Assembly (NCBI GenBank): GCA_029567025.1
Contig: JAKQLT010000106.1
Location: 1 to 6,260 of the forward strand
DNA length: 6,260 bases
Direction of reading: 5' to 3'
Source of the DNA: Candidatus Omnitrophota bacterium
GTDB lineage: Bacteria; Omnitrophota; Gorgyraeia; Zapsychrales; Zapsychraceae
A model generated the notes under the pieces. That model was not told the origin of the DNA. It worked only from the letters and a program-made list of their open reading frames with translations, and searched no databases. Positions within the stretch are counted from its first letter, which is position 1. The number at the start of each line of letters is the position of its first letter. Position numbers and translations under genes: made by a program. Shown in pieces: positions 1 through 6,062 of the stretch.

Positions 1-2470
1 GACCTTTTTTATCAATCGCTTGGCTGGCATTCATCAGAAGATTCATAAAAACTTGCCCTATTTGCGGCGTATTACAAGACACCAAAGGAATATCTCCATA
101 ACGCCTATGAATCTCGGCTTTATCTTTAATTTGGTTAAAAACAATGTTTATAATGCCGTCTATAATTCCATTAATATTATCTTTTATGCGGGAGTCTGTC
201 GCTTGGCGAGAAAAAGTTCTTAAATTCGCGACGATATTTTTAATGCGCTCCAATCCAGATTTCGTCTCTTTTAATAAAGAATGCGTGTCTTTTAAAATAA
301 AATCCGGATCAATCTTTTTTTCAACTTCACAAAAACGTTCTTTAGCATCAACAATGTCTTTTATGTTTTTCTCATCAATCGACTGCTTTAACCCTTCCTG
401 CGCTTTAAAAAGAACCGTTAGTGCATCCAGATATTTCCCGAATGTGGCCATATTGCTATAAATAAATGCCGTTGGATTATTAATTTCATGCGCGATGCCC
501 GCCGCTAATTGCCCTATAGAAGCCAATTTTTCCGACTGAACAAGTTGTGTTTGCGCTAATTCCAAATCTTTATGGGCTTTTTCTAAATTAGCATACATTT
601 CTTTCAATTTTTTCTCATTTTCTTTTAACGCTTGATTAAAAACCTTTAATTCCTCATCAGCCTCTTTTCTTTTTGTAATATCAAAACTATATTCGATGAC
701 TTGCTTGACTTCAAACCGCTCATTAAAAATAGGATACAAACGAACTTCCTGATAATATGTTTTTCTATCTTCTTTAAAACAATGTTCCACAACAGCTGGC
801 TTACGCGTTTCCTTCACTTCATCTAACGGACAATATTGAGACAACTCCGAACACGATAACTGGTGCTCCTGGGCGACAAAAAAACATTTCTGGCCTCCCA
901 AAATCTTTTTGTGTTGCGCCGCCGTATTAGAAAGCTGGATTTCATAAGTTTCCGCGTCAATAACAAAAAATGGATGCGCTAAAGAATTTATCACCTCTTT
1001 TAAAAAGGCCTTTTGTTCTTCAATTTGAGCTAAAATCTTTTTAATTTGAGAAATATCCTGATAAATAGCAACAGCTCGCCTATTTTCTTTTGTATAATTA
1101 GTCATCTTTGAAACGATAATAAGACAATCTATTTTTGATCCATCTTTTCTTACAGTTATTTCTTCAAACGTAAAAGAATCTTCTGTTTCAAAATGCGCAT
1201 GGACCTTACTACCAACATTTTCAAAAACTTCCTCATTGGGATAAAAAATAACTGTTGTTTTTCCTTTCAATTCAGAGGCTGACCAGCCAAATAATTTCTC
1301 AGAGCCCTCATTCGCAAATAAAATCCGCCGGTTTTCCAAGCCAACAACCGCGTGAGGAATAGCATTTAAAACGCTTTGCAATTTTTCAGAATTTTCAGAC
1401 AATCTTTGATTTAAAAAAGCTCCCAAAAAAGCAAAAACAACGGTCAAGAAAAATAAAACAGCTATCCAAATCACCCAGGGACGATATTTTCTGAAGATAT
1501 CATAAAGCGCGCTCTTCCCAATATGATCATACGGGCTTTGCTGTAATTCTTTTAAACAATCATGCACCGATTGATAGCTAACAGGAATGGTCCAGCCTCC
1601 ATATCCTCCAACAACAGCAGCCATATGATCCGGCTTAATCGATAATAACGCGCCTAAAACTTTTTCGGCTAAAAGAATTTCTATTTTTTTTGTCTTAGCA
1701 AATATCCACTCGGGATAAAGCTGCGTAGAATGTTCAACAGGAAAAGCTCTTGATAAAATTTTCTCTTCATCGGATAAAAATTTATCATTGACCGCAAGGA
1801 CTTTTAATTGCCCTGGTCTGATTTTCCCCTCCAAAATCATCCTATCCAAAATTCCTGTGCGAATAATCCCGGCGTCTGATTTTCCCTCTAAAACCTTGCC
1901 GACGACAGCTTCTTCGCTTCCTTCAAATGTTAAAGATCGAAAATCTTCAAAAGGATTAATTCTCTCTTTCTTTAATGCCCGATAAGCCATCAGCCATCCA
2001 CCAAATGATTTGCGATGAACAGCGCTAATATTTTTCCATTTCAAATCTTTAAAACTCCTAATATCTTCTCGTTCGCTTTTCGTAAAAACAGCGCTTCCAT
2101 AATAAGCAAATGGCTTTTCATCAAAATAACTTTTTATCGTTGCCAACCGTTGAACATCAAAATAATATTCCAGTTCAACATAAATAGAAGGATTAATAAT
2201 AAGAAAATCAACATGATTCTCTTTAACCGCTTTTTTAAAATCATCAAAGCCTAACGCCATCACTTCAAAAAAAGCGCCATCAATATGAGCCGTTAAATAT
2301 TGGGCGGTTTTGGCCCACTTCTTAATATTAAAAGACTTCTCACCTGTGACTAAAACACCTATTTTATATTTTATATGATTGTTATCGCTTATGCCTTCTG
2401 TGGAAAAAGCAAGCAAGCTAAAAAGAATAACTATAAAAAACAAAAAATATATTTTTGTTTTATTTATCAT
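1..2470 (-). CDS. Hybrid-input sensor histidine kinase: PhnD-like periplasmic domain, TM, two PAS, HisKA, partial HATPase (3' end outside window)
   Basis: Membrane sensor kinase, open from the ATG at 2470 to the window edge (823 codons visible, no stop). Seen by translation: a signal peptide or anchor at residues about 5-23; a PhnD/phosphonate-binding-like periplasmic domain at about 36-275, including FEGSEEAVVGKVLEGKSDAG at 182-201; a transmembrane helix at about 332-352; PAS1 at about 362-475; PAS2 at about 490-603, ending in the usual DITKRKEA; a coiled-coil linker at about 604-648; HisKA with the H-box GIAHEINNP (phospho-acceptor His661); and the N-box QVFMNLLMNASQAI (Asn810, Asn814) of the ATPase. 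The G boxes lie beyond the window. HisKA is unusually long: about 90 residues separate the H-box from the NLRTFSR segment. The start overlaps the preceding gene's TGA as ATGA with no strong Shine-Dalgarno, so translational coupling is likely. Known for the family: autophosphorylation on His, then transfer to a receiver Asp. Inferred partner: the response regulator at 3483-4052. The ligand cannot be read from sequence. Confidence 0.93.
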   Translation of the reverse strand, partial: MINKTKIYFLFFIVILFSLLAFSTEGISDNNHIKYKIGVLVTGEKSFNIKKWAKTAQYLTAHIDGAFFEVMALGFDDFKKAVKENHVDFLIINPSIYVELEYYFDVQRLATIKSYFDEKPFAYYGSAVFTKSEREDIRSFKDLKWKNISAVHRKSFGGWLMAYRALKKERINPFEDFRSLTFEGSEEAVVGKVLEGKSDAGIIRTGILDRMILEGKIRPGQLKVLAVNDKFLSDEEKILSRAFPVEHSTQLYPEWIFAKTKKIEILLAEKVLGALLSIKPDHMAAVVGGYGGWTIPVSYQSVHDCLKELQQSPYDHIGKSALYDIFRKYRPWVIWIAVLFFLTVVFAFLGAFLNQRLSENSEKLQSVLNAIPHAVVGLENRRILFANEGSEKLFGWSASELKGKTTVIFYPNEEVFENVGSKVHAHFETEDSFTFEEITVRKDGSKIDCLIIVSKMTNYTKENRRAVAIYQDISQIKKILAQIEEQKAFLKEVINSLAHPFFVIDAETYEIQLSNTAAQHKKILGGQKCFFVAQEHQLSCSELSQYCPLDEVKETRKPAVVEHCFKEDRKTYYQEVRLYPIFNERFEVKQVIEYSFDITKRKEADEELKVFNQALKENEKKLKEMYANLEKAHKDLELAQTQLVQSEKLASIGQLAAGIAHEINNPTAFIYSNMATFGKYLDALTVLFKAQEGLKQSIDEKNIKDIVDAKERFCEVEKKIDPDFILKDTHSLLKETKSGLERIKNIVANLRTFSRQATDSRIKDNINGIIDGIINIVFNQIKDKAEIHRRYGDIPLVSCNTPQIGQVFMNLLMNASQAIDKKG

Positions 2471-3465
2471 TTAAATACTTTATCCGCTTGAAGAATTATT
2501 TTTTCTGGAATAGTTATCCCTAATTGTTTCGCTGTCTTTAAATTAATCATCTTTAAGGCTTTTTCTGCGGTCTCAATAGGCAACTGCTCTATGGGCGTAC
2601 CTGTTAATAAAGCCAGAGCCATTTCCGCGGCTCTAAATCCATGCTCTTCCCCCGACTCAACAACCCCGCAAAACATCCCGTCTTCAATAGAAAAATCAAA
2701 AAAACCTAAAAGAGGGATCTTGGCATTCTCAACTGTCCAGCGCATCACATCGTTAGGATGCATGCTGAATTGATTTTCTTTATATTTAATCGTGTGATAC
2801 ATATAAACAGCAATAGCATCCGCCTCTAAATTATATTCAAGAATTCTCTCTTTCCAAAGGCCCAAATCGCCTAAAATATGATAATTAAGAAATTTAATAT
2901 CTGACGGTTCTTGCGTTTGCATATAATCCAGAGCGCCTATAGAAGTTGGGTCATTATCACTGATAACAACAATACGATGGACAGAAGGAATAATTTCTTT
3001 CAAATACCTTACCGACTCTTTTAGATGCGGACGCTCAAGAATTCCAGTAATGTTATTGGCGGGAAAACCATATTCTTTCGGGTCGCCGTTAACTCCACAA
3101 AAAACAAAAAAAATATCCTTATTAAGATATTGTTGCGCCACAAAAATCTGAGCGTTATCATCGGCCGTGATAACCGCATCCGGCTTAAAATTTTCTATTT
3201 TTTCACGCGCCAATCTCCCCGCTTCTAATTTCCATTCCTTAGAAGTATTTCTTTTTGTGTCCATATAAAAAATTTCAAGCTCAACATTTTTTCCATCTAA
3301 CGCATTTTTAACGCCCCTCGTGATAGAATCGACCCACGGATATTCAGGATGATAGCTGTGGATAAGAAGAATTTTTAACGGCCGCCCCTCAGAAAAAACG
3401 GATACAGCAGGGATAAAAGAAAAAAATAAAAAACTTATCAAAACCTTTCTAAAAAAAGCTCTCAT
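2467..3465 (-). CDS. Exported substrate-binding protein, ABC_sub_bind (PF04392)-like, likely accessory sensor of the kinase
   Basis: A 332-residue periplasmic binding protein. Residues 1-25 form a Sec signal peptide (basic RAFFRK, hydrophobic core, probable cleavage after VFS). There is no lipobox cysteine, so it is likely soluble. The mature part matches the PF04392 pattern: KILLIHSYHPEYPWVDSI at 31-48, DAVITADDNAQ at 96-106 and ITGILERPHLKESV at 139-152. Its C-terminus resembles the family end (ALLTGTPIEQLPIE, then MINLKTAKQLGITIPEKI at 306-323). The ATG at 3465 is preceded by AGGGGAG at good spacing. It lies 17 bases downstream of the response regulator and overlaps the kinase gene by 4 bases, so it belongs to a three-gene operon. 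Known: members are type-1 binding proteins, some in amino-acid-type ABC transporters and many beside signalling genes. Inferred: with no permease or ATPase here, it probably delivers a ligand to the kinase. The ligand is unknown, and a transport role with genes elsewhere is possible. Confidence 0.9.
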   Translation of the reverse strand: MRAFFRKVLISFLFFSFIPAVSVFSEGRPLKILLIHSYHPEYPWVDSITRGVKNALDGKNVELEIFYMDTKRNTSKEWKLEAGRLAREKIENFKPDAVITADDNAQIFVAQQYLNKDIFFVFCGVNGDPKEYGFPANNITGILERPHLKESVRYLKEIIPSVHRIVVISDNDPTSIGALDYMQTQEPSDIKFLNYHILGDLGLWKERILEYNLEADAIAVYMYHTIKYKENQFSMHPNDVMRWTVENAKIPLLGFFDFSIEDGMFCGVVESGEEHGFRAAEMALALLTGTPIEQLPIETAEKALKMINLKTAKQLGITIPEKIILQADKVFK

Positions 3466-3467
3466 GT

Positions 3468-3474
3468 CTCCCCT
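3468..3474 (-). promoter_or_regulatory. Ribosome binding site of the substrate-binding protein
   Basis: On the minus strand AGGGGAG lies 2 bases before the ATG at 3465, giving about 5 bases from the GGGG core. It sits in the 17-base gap after the response-regulator stop and supports the chosen start. Confidence 0.7.
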
Positions 3475-3482
3475 TTTTTATT

Positions 3483-4052
3483 TTAACCAATCAATTCTTC
3501 AATTTTCTTAAATAATTCTTCTTGATTAAACGGTTTATCCAAACAGCAATTCGCCCCAACAGCAAGAATTTTCTCTTTTCCTTCTTCTTCAAAAAAAGCA
3601 GAAATAGCAATTATTTTTACATGCGTGCTTTCAGGAAAATCTTTGATGCGTTTAGCAACTTCATAACCATTTAATCCCGGCATTCGCATATCTAAAATAA
3701 CCAAATCCGGCTTAAAATAAAATAATTTGCGCCCCGCATCAAAACCATCATAAGCGATATCCGCCAAATATTTTTCTTTAACATTCAATGTGCGCTTAAT
3801 AGAATTTGCCATGTTTTTATCATCGTCAACTATTAGAATTTTCTTTTTTGTCGGAATTCCTTGAAATTCGTCAGGCACGGGCATATTATAAACTTTTAAA
3901 AATTCCAAAAAATCTTCAACACTCACGCGGCTATGATTTCCTGGCGTGCGATATGCCCTTAAACTTCCTTCCTCAATCCACTTCAAAACCGCACGATTGG
4001 TGACATGGCAATATTCTGCAATCTCTCCCGTTGTTAAAGGACGTTTTTGCAT
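3483..4052 (-). CDS. Response regulator with N-terminal excisionase/MerR-like HTH and C-terminal receiver domain
   Basis: A 189-residue cytoplasmic two-component regulator. Residues 5-54 are an excisionase-type (HTH_17) helix-turn-helix: LTTGEIAEYCHVTNRAVLKW, then a wing-like stretch with RTPGNHSRVSVEDF. A linker (55-68) leads into a receiver domain at about 70-188. The receiver has its full active site: acidic Asp76/Asp77 in LIVDDD, phospho-acceptor Asp121 in VILDMRMPGLNG, Ser151 at the switch Thr/Ser position, and Lys173 in DKPF. It should therefore be phosphorylatable. The DNA-binding domain comes before the receiver, the reverse of OmpR, NarL and NtrC types. The ATG at 4052 has a perfect AAGGAGGT 5 bases upstream, and this is the first gene of the operon behind the promoter at 4127-4154. 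Inferred: it is phosphorylated by the kinase at 1-2470 and may bind repeats in its own promoter. Its target genes are not visible. The domain calls are strong; the partner is inferred from linkage. Confidence 0.93.
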   Translation of the reverse strand: MQKRPLTTGEIAEYCHVTNRAVLKWIEEGSLRAYRTPGNHSRVSVEDFLEFLKVYNMPVPDEFQGIPTKKKILIVDDDKNMANSIKRTLNVKEKYLADIAYDGFDAGRKLFYFKPDLVILDMRMPGLNGYEVAKRIKDFPESTHVKIIAISAFFEEEGKEKILAVGANCCLDKPFNQEELFKKIEELIG

Positions 4053-4057
4053 CGGCC

Positions 4058-4065
4058 ACCTCCTT
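4058..4065 (-). promoter_or_regulatory. Perfect Shine-Dalgarno of the response regulator
   Basis: AAGGAGGT on the minus strand, 5 bases before the ATG at 4052. It is the strongest ribosome binding site in the window and fixes this start. Confidence 0.85.
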
Positions 4066-4102
4066 TTTATATAAAAATCTTTATTTTCTATTAATTCTCT
4101 TT

Positions 4103-4120
4103 TTTCTTACTTTTCCTACT
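4103..4120 (-). repeat. Tandem 9-bp near-direct repeat near the expected transcription start
   Basis: On the minus strand AGTAGGAAA (4120-4112) is followed at once by AGTAAGAAA (4111-4103), 8 of 9 bases identical. It begins 6 bases downstream of the -10 box, about where transcription of the signalling operon should begin. It could be a regulator site, for example for the HTH-receiver protein. It could also be chance similarity in a purine-rich leader. Confidence 0.35.
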
Positions 4121-4126
4121 ATTCTA

Positions 4127-4154
4127 AATATACGATATTTTCTCTATTTGTCAA
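4127..4154 (-). promoter_or_regulatory. Sigma-70-like promoter of the signalling operon
   Basis: On the minus strand a consensus -35 TTGACA (4154-4149) is separated by 16 bases from TATATT (4132-4127, 5 of 6 to TATAAT). The -10 box ends 74 bases before the response-regulator ATG, leaving an AT-rich leader of about 65-70 bases. It is the only good promoter between the two gene blocks and is oriented to read the regulator, binding protein and kinase. Based on motif match only. Confidence 0.7.
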
Positions 4155-4156
4155 GA

Positions 4157-4174
4157 AAGAGAAAAAGATCTCTT
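4157..4174. repeat. Perfect 6-bp inverted repeat next to the -35 box, operator candidate
   Basis: AAGAGA (4157-4162) and TCTCTT (4169-4174) form a perfect inverted repeat with a 6-base spacer, 2 bases upstream of the -35. It is not followed by a T-run on either strand in the way a terminator would be. Its position fits an activator or repressor site, but a match this short could be chance in AT-rich DNA. Confidence 0.35.
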
Positions 4175-4183
4175 AAAAAAAAA

Positions 4184-4474
4184 TTACTGCAGTGTTTCAT
4201 CAATAAGCGGAGAGAGAAACTGGATTTCCGTATCCACGAGATCCAAATCATGTTCGAGAATAATATATAAGTAAGAAGGATTAAATTTTTGCTTATGCTG
4301 AAGGCCTTTTAAATTCTTAGGAATACGCTTTAAAAACATGGCCCGTGCGCGCAAACGCCGATGATCTTTTTTATCCACATACGGGAAAAACATCTTCAAT
4401 AATACTCTTTATTTCATAGCCGTGCTTAGGCCCCTCTTTTAAAAGCGATAAAATAATAATTCGCGTTCAATCAT
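4184..4474 (-). pseudogene. Decayed PadR-family transcriptional regulator (frameshift plus internal deletion)
   Basis: No single frame makes a whole protein, but pieces of a PadR regulator lie in order. From the ATG at 4474 one frame reads MIEREL and then stops soon after (MIERELLFYRF). The next frame, from about 4457, reads IILSLLKEGPKHGYEIKSII and then EDVFP, the classic PadR N-terminus, until a TAA just after VCG. The first frame then resumes (open from about 4399, stop 4186-4184) with FFPYVDKKDHRRLRARAMF and later PSYLYIILEHDLDLVDTEI, which resembles a PadR C-terminal helical domain. About 97 residues are present, against roughly 170-190 in the family. The recognition helix and wing are gone. 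A single missing base near 4457 and an internal deletion near 4387-4399 would explain it. It starts 19 bases after the pyruvate kinase stop, so it was probably the last gene of that operon. Alternatives are an assembly error or a real short 71-residue protein from a TTG at 4399. Family call fairly sure; inactivation likely. Confidence 0.7.
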
Positions 4475-4493
4475 CTTTTAAAAATCTTTAATT

Positions 4494-5513
4494 TTAAGGA
4501 AGAGTGTTCTCGTATTTTTCGGTATATTCAATGACTTGGCGCATCATGGCAATGGCCTCAACGGGAAATTTGCCAACAGCCGTTTCAGCGGATAACATTA
4601 CATAATGGGTTCCGTCGAGAATGGCATTGGCGACATCAGAAATTTCAGCGCGGGTTGGACGGTTTCGTTCCGTCATACTTTCAAGCATTTGGGTCGCCGT
4701 AATCACAAATTTTCCTCTTTTGTGACATCGGCGGACAATATATTTCTGTAAAACCGGAACTTTATAAACAGGAAACGTGACCCCCAAATCACCACGCGCC
4801 ACCATAATACCATCACACACATTAATAATGTCATCAATATTCTGAACGCCTAACTGATTTTCGATCTTAGCAATAACCCGACAAGGCGGCAGTTTCTTTT
4901 GAAGAATCGCGCGAATACGTAGCACATCTTGAGGATAACGCACAAACGATTGAGCGACTAAATCAACCTTTTGAGTTATTCCAAACATTAAATCTCTTTT
5001 ATCTTTTGCCGTTAGAATATTCGCGCGCAATTGAAGCTCTGGGATATTAATCCCTTTACGTTGTTTTAAAACACCTCCTTGTATCACGCGCGCATAAAGA
5101 ATGTTATTTTTATGTTTCTCAACTTTCAAATGAATATTGCCGTCATCAATAAAAATATTGGCACCGTCGGGAATATCCGTCATTTTTCCTGTATAATCAA
5201 AAGGGATTTCTTGCTCTTTCGCTTCTGTTTCTTTAGCCATCAAAACAATTTTTTTGTTTTCTAATACCTTTGGATTAGAAAAACGACCTATACGGATACG
5301 ATAACCTTCCAAATCCTGCAAAATCTTAATCGAAAAACCTTTTTTCTTATTAATATCCCGAAGAATTTCAATCCGTTTTTTATGTTCCTCGTGGCTCCCG
5401 TGCGAAAAATTTAAACGCGCCACATTCATCCCGGCTTGCGCCATTTTTAAAAGGACTTTTTTTTCGTTGCTGGCAGGCCCTAAAGTCGCAATGATTTTTG
5501 TTTCACGTGTCAT
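4494..5513 (-). CDS. pyk: Short pyruvate kinase lacking the C-terminal domain
   Basis: Cytoplasmic glycolytic enzyme converting phosphoenolpyruvate plus ADP to pyruvate plus ATP. Seen: TKIIATLGPAS at 5-15; NVARLNFSHGSHEEH at 30-44 (Arg33, Asn35, Ser37, His38); DLEGYRIRIG at 67-76; a B domain at about 77-165; LTAKD at 167-171; SFVR at 189-192; catalytic IAKIEN (Lys216, Glu218); ARGDLG with metal-binding Asp242; TATQMLESM at 272-280; PTRAEISDVANAILDGT at 286-302; and MLSAETAVG. The catalytic set looks complete. At 339 residues it lacks the usual C-terminal allosteric domain (family about 470), and no remnant follows the stop. Substitutions include GVTFP for the usual GVEIP and DGTHYVMLSAET for DGTD-VMLSGET. 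At the rabbit 113/117/120 positions it has Leu68, Arg72 and Ile75, resembling the potassium-independent group. The ATG at 5513 lies 11 bases after the lipoprotein stop. It has a pyrimidine-rich lead and no Shine-Dalgarno, so coupled translation is likely. Family certain; activity probable. Confidence 0.93.
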   Translation of the reverse strand: MTRETKIIATLGPASNEKKVLLKMAQAGMNVARLNFSHGSHEEHKKRIEILRDINKKKGFSIKILQDLEGYRIRIGRFSNPKVLENKKIVLMAKETEAKEQEIPFDYTGKMTDIPDGANIFIDDGNIHLKVEKHKNNILYARVIQGGVLKQRKGINIPELQLRANILTAKDKRDLMFGITQKVDLVAQSFVRYPQDVLRIRAILQKKLPPCRVIAKIENQLGVQNIDDIINVCDGIMVARGDLGVTFPVYKVPVLQKYIVRRCHKRGKFVITATQMLESMTERNRPTRAEISDVANAILDGTHYVMLSAETAVGKFPVEAIAMMRQVIEYTEKYENTLP

Positions 5514-5524
5514 AAAAAAAGAGG

Positions 5525-5977
5525 TTATCTCGTTATAGCTTTAAAAAATCTTTTATCAAGCTCTGCAAAAACAGCCTGCGCGGCTTTTTCTTGGGCCGAA
5601 CTGCTTGAGGAAACGACTTCAACATCTAAAGAGGCATTATCCTGTTCGGTCAAAAAAATCCCAACTTCCGTCGTATCAATAGCGTCTTTAAGCCCCATAA
5701 TAACAATAACGCCGCGAACCGGATCTTTAAGGAAGACTTCACAAAATTTTTCCGTATAAGGTTTTACCGGATAATTTCTATCAAGAGTTAAAATCGCGGC
5801 ATAACAATCCTCAAAACGGCATAAATATGTTTTTTTATCCGCACGAACACGGGCGTTCTCAAGCTCTTTTAAAGAATTGCCCCAAATAATTTTAGGCGCC
5901 TCCATTAAATGCTGACATCCCGCCAACAACACAACAGCAATCATAACTATAAAAATATTTAACATTATCTTTTGCAT
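5525..5977 (-). CDS. Small lipoprotein of unknown function
   Basis: I do not recognise this family. From the ATG at 5977 it is 150 residues: a signal peptide with hydrophobic MLNIFIVMIAVVLLAGC, lipobox LAGC and lipid-carrying Cys21, then a mature part of about 130 residues that should be membrane-anchored. The mature part has a CRFEDC pair (Cys53, Cys58), a further Cys79, alternating hydrophobic stretches such as VIVIMGL and TTEVGIFL, a run of five serines at 123-127 and a C-terminal amphipathic helix. This suggests a small alpha/beta domain. The start is uncertain. The frame is open to an ATG at 6070, which overlaps the CBS gene by 8 bases, with other ATGs at 6043, 5986 and 5965. None has a good Shine-Dalgarno; 6043 has a weak GAGAG before it. 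I chose 5977 because it gives a normal signal-peptide length. It is likely co-transcribed with the CBS gene and pyk, but a mechanistic link to glycolysis is not evident. Confidence 0.75.
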   Translation of the reverse strand: MQKIMLNIFIVMIAVVLLAGCQHLMEAPKIIWGNSLKELENARVRADKKTYLCRFEDCYAAILTLDRNYPVKPYTEKFCEVFLKDPVRGVIVIMGLKDAIDTTEVGIFLTEQDNASLDVEVVSSSSSAQEKAAQAVFAELDKRFFKAITR

Positions 5978-5984
5978 CGCGGGC

Positions 5985-6013
5985 ATTCTATCAAATGCAT
6001 TTTTATTTTGCAA
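5985..6013 (-). promoter_or_regulatory. Weak candidate promoter before the lipoprotein
   Basis: On the minus strand TTGCAA (6013-6008) and TAGAAT (5990-5985) are 17 bases apart. If used, transcription would start at about the ATG at 5977, giving a nearly leaderless message. That would suit the lack of a ribosome binding site and the choice of the inner start. It is only a motif match in AT-rich DNA and may be chance. Confidence 0.2.
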
Positions 6014-6062
6014 ACATCTCTCATACGATTGGGCCGTAATCATCTTTCTCTCTTTCTTTTTA

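Noticed and set aside
20..461. Two overlapping plus-strand open frames of 67 and 105 codons.
   Set aside because: They lie antisense to the HisKA and ATPase part of the kinase, resemble no family and lack ribosome sites.
1788..2254. Plus-strand open frames of 65 and 79 codons.
   Set aside because: Antisense shadows of the PhnD-like domain of the kinase, with no family features.
4157..4174. The AAGAGA/TCTCTT inverted repeat as an intrinsic terminator.
   Set aside because: The stem is short and AT-rich, is followed by A bases on the plus strand, and runs into the -35 box on the minus strand.
4175..4200. T9 run on the minus strand just after the PadR remnant, next to the palindrome ACTGCAGT, as a terminator.
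   Set aside because: The palindrome has no room for a loop and the longer pairing is broken by mismatches, so no stable hairpin precedes the T-run.
4031..4270. Plus-strand frame of 79 codons with a hydrophobic stretch followed by a basic one, crossing the intergenic region.
   Set aside because: It starts at TTG with no Shine-Dalgarno, overlaps the regulator start and the PadR remnant, and its composition follows from AT-rich promoter DNA.
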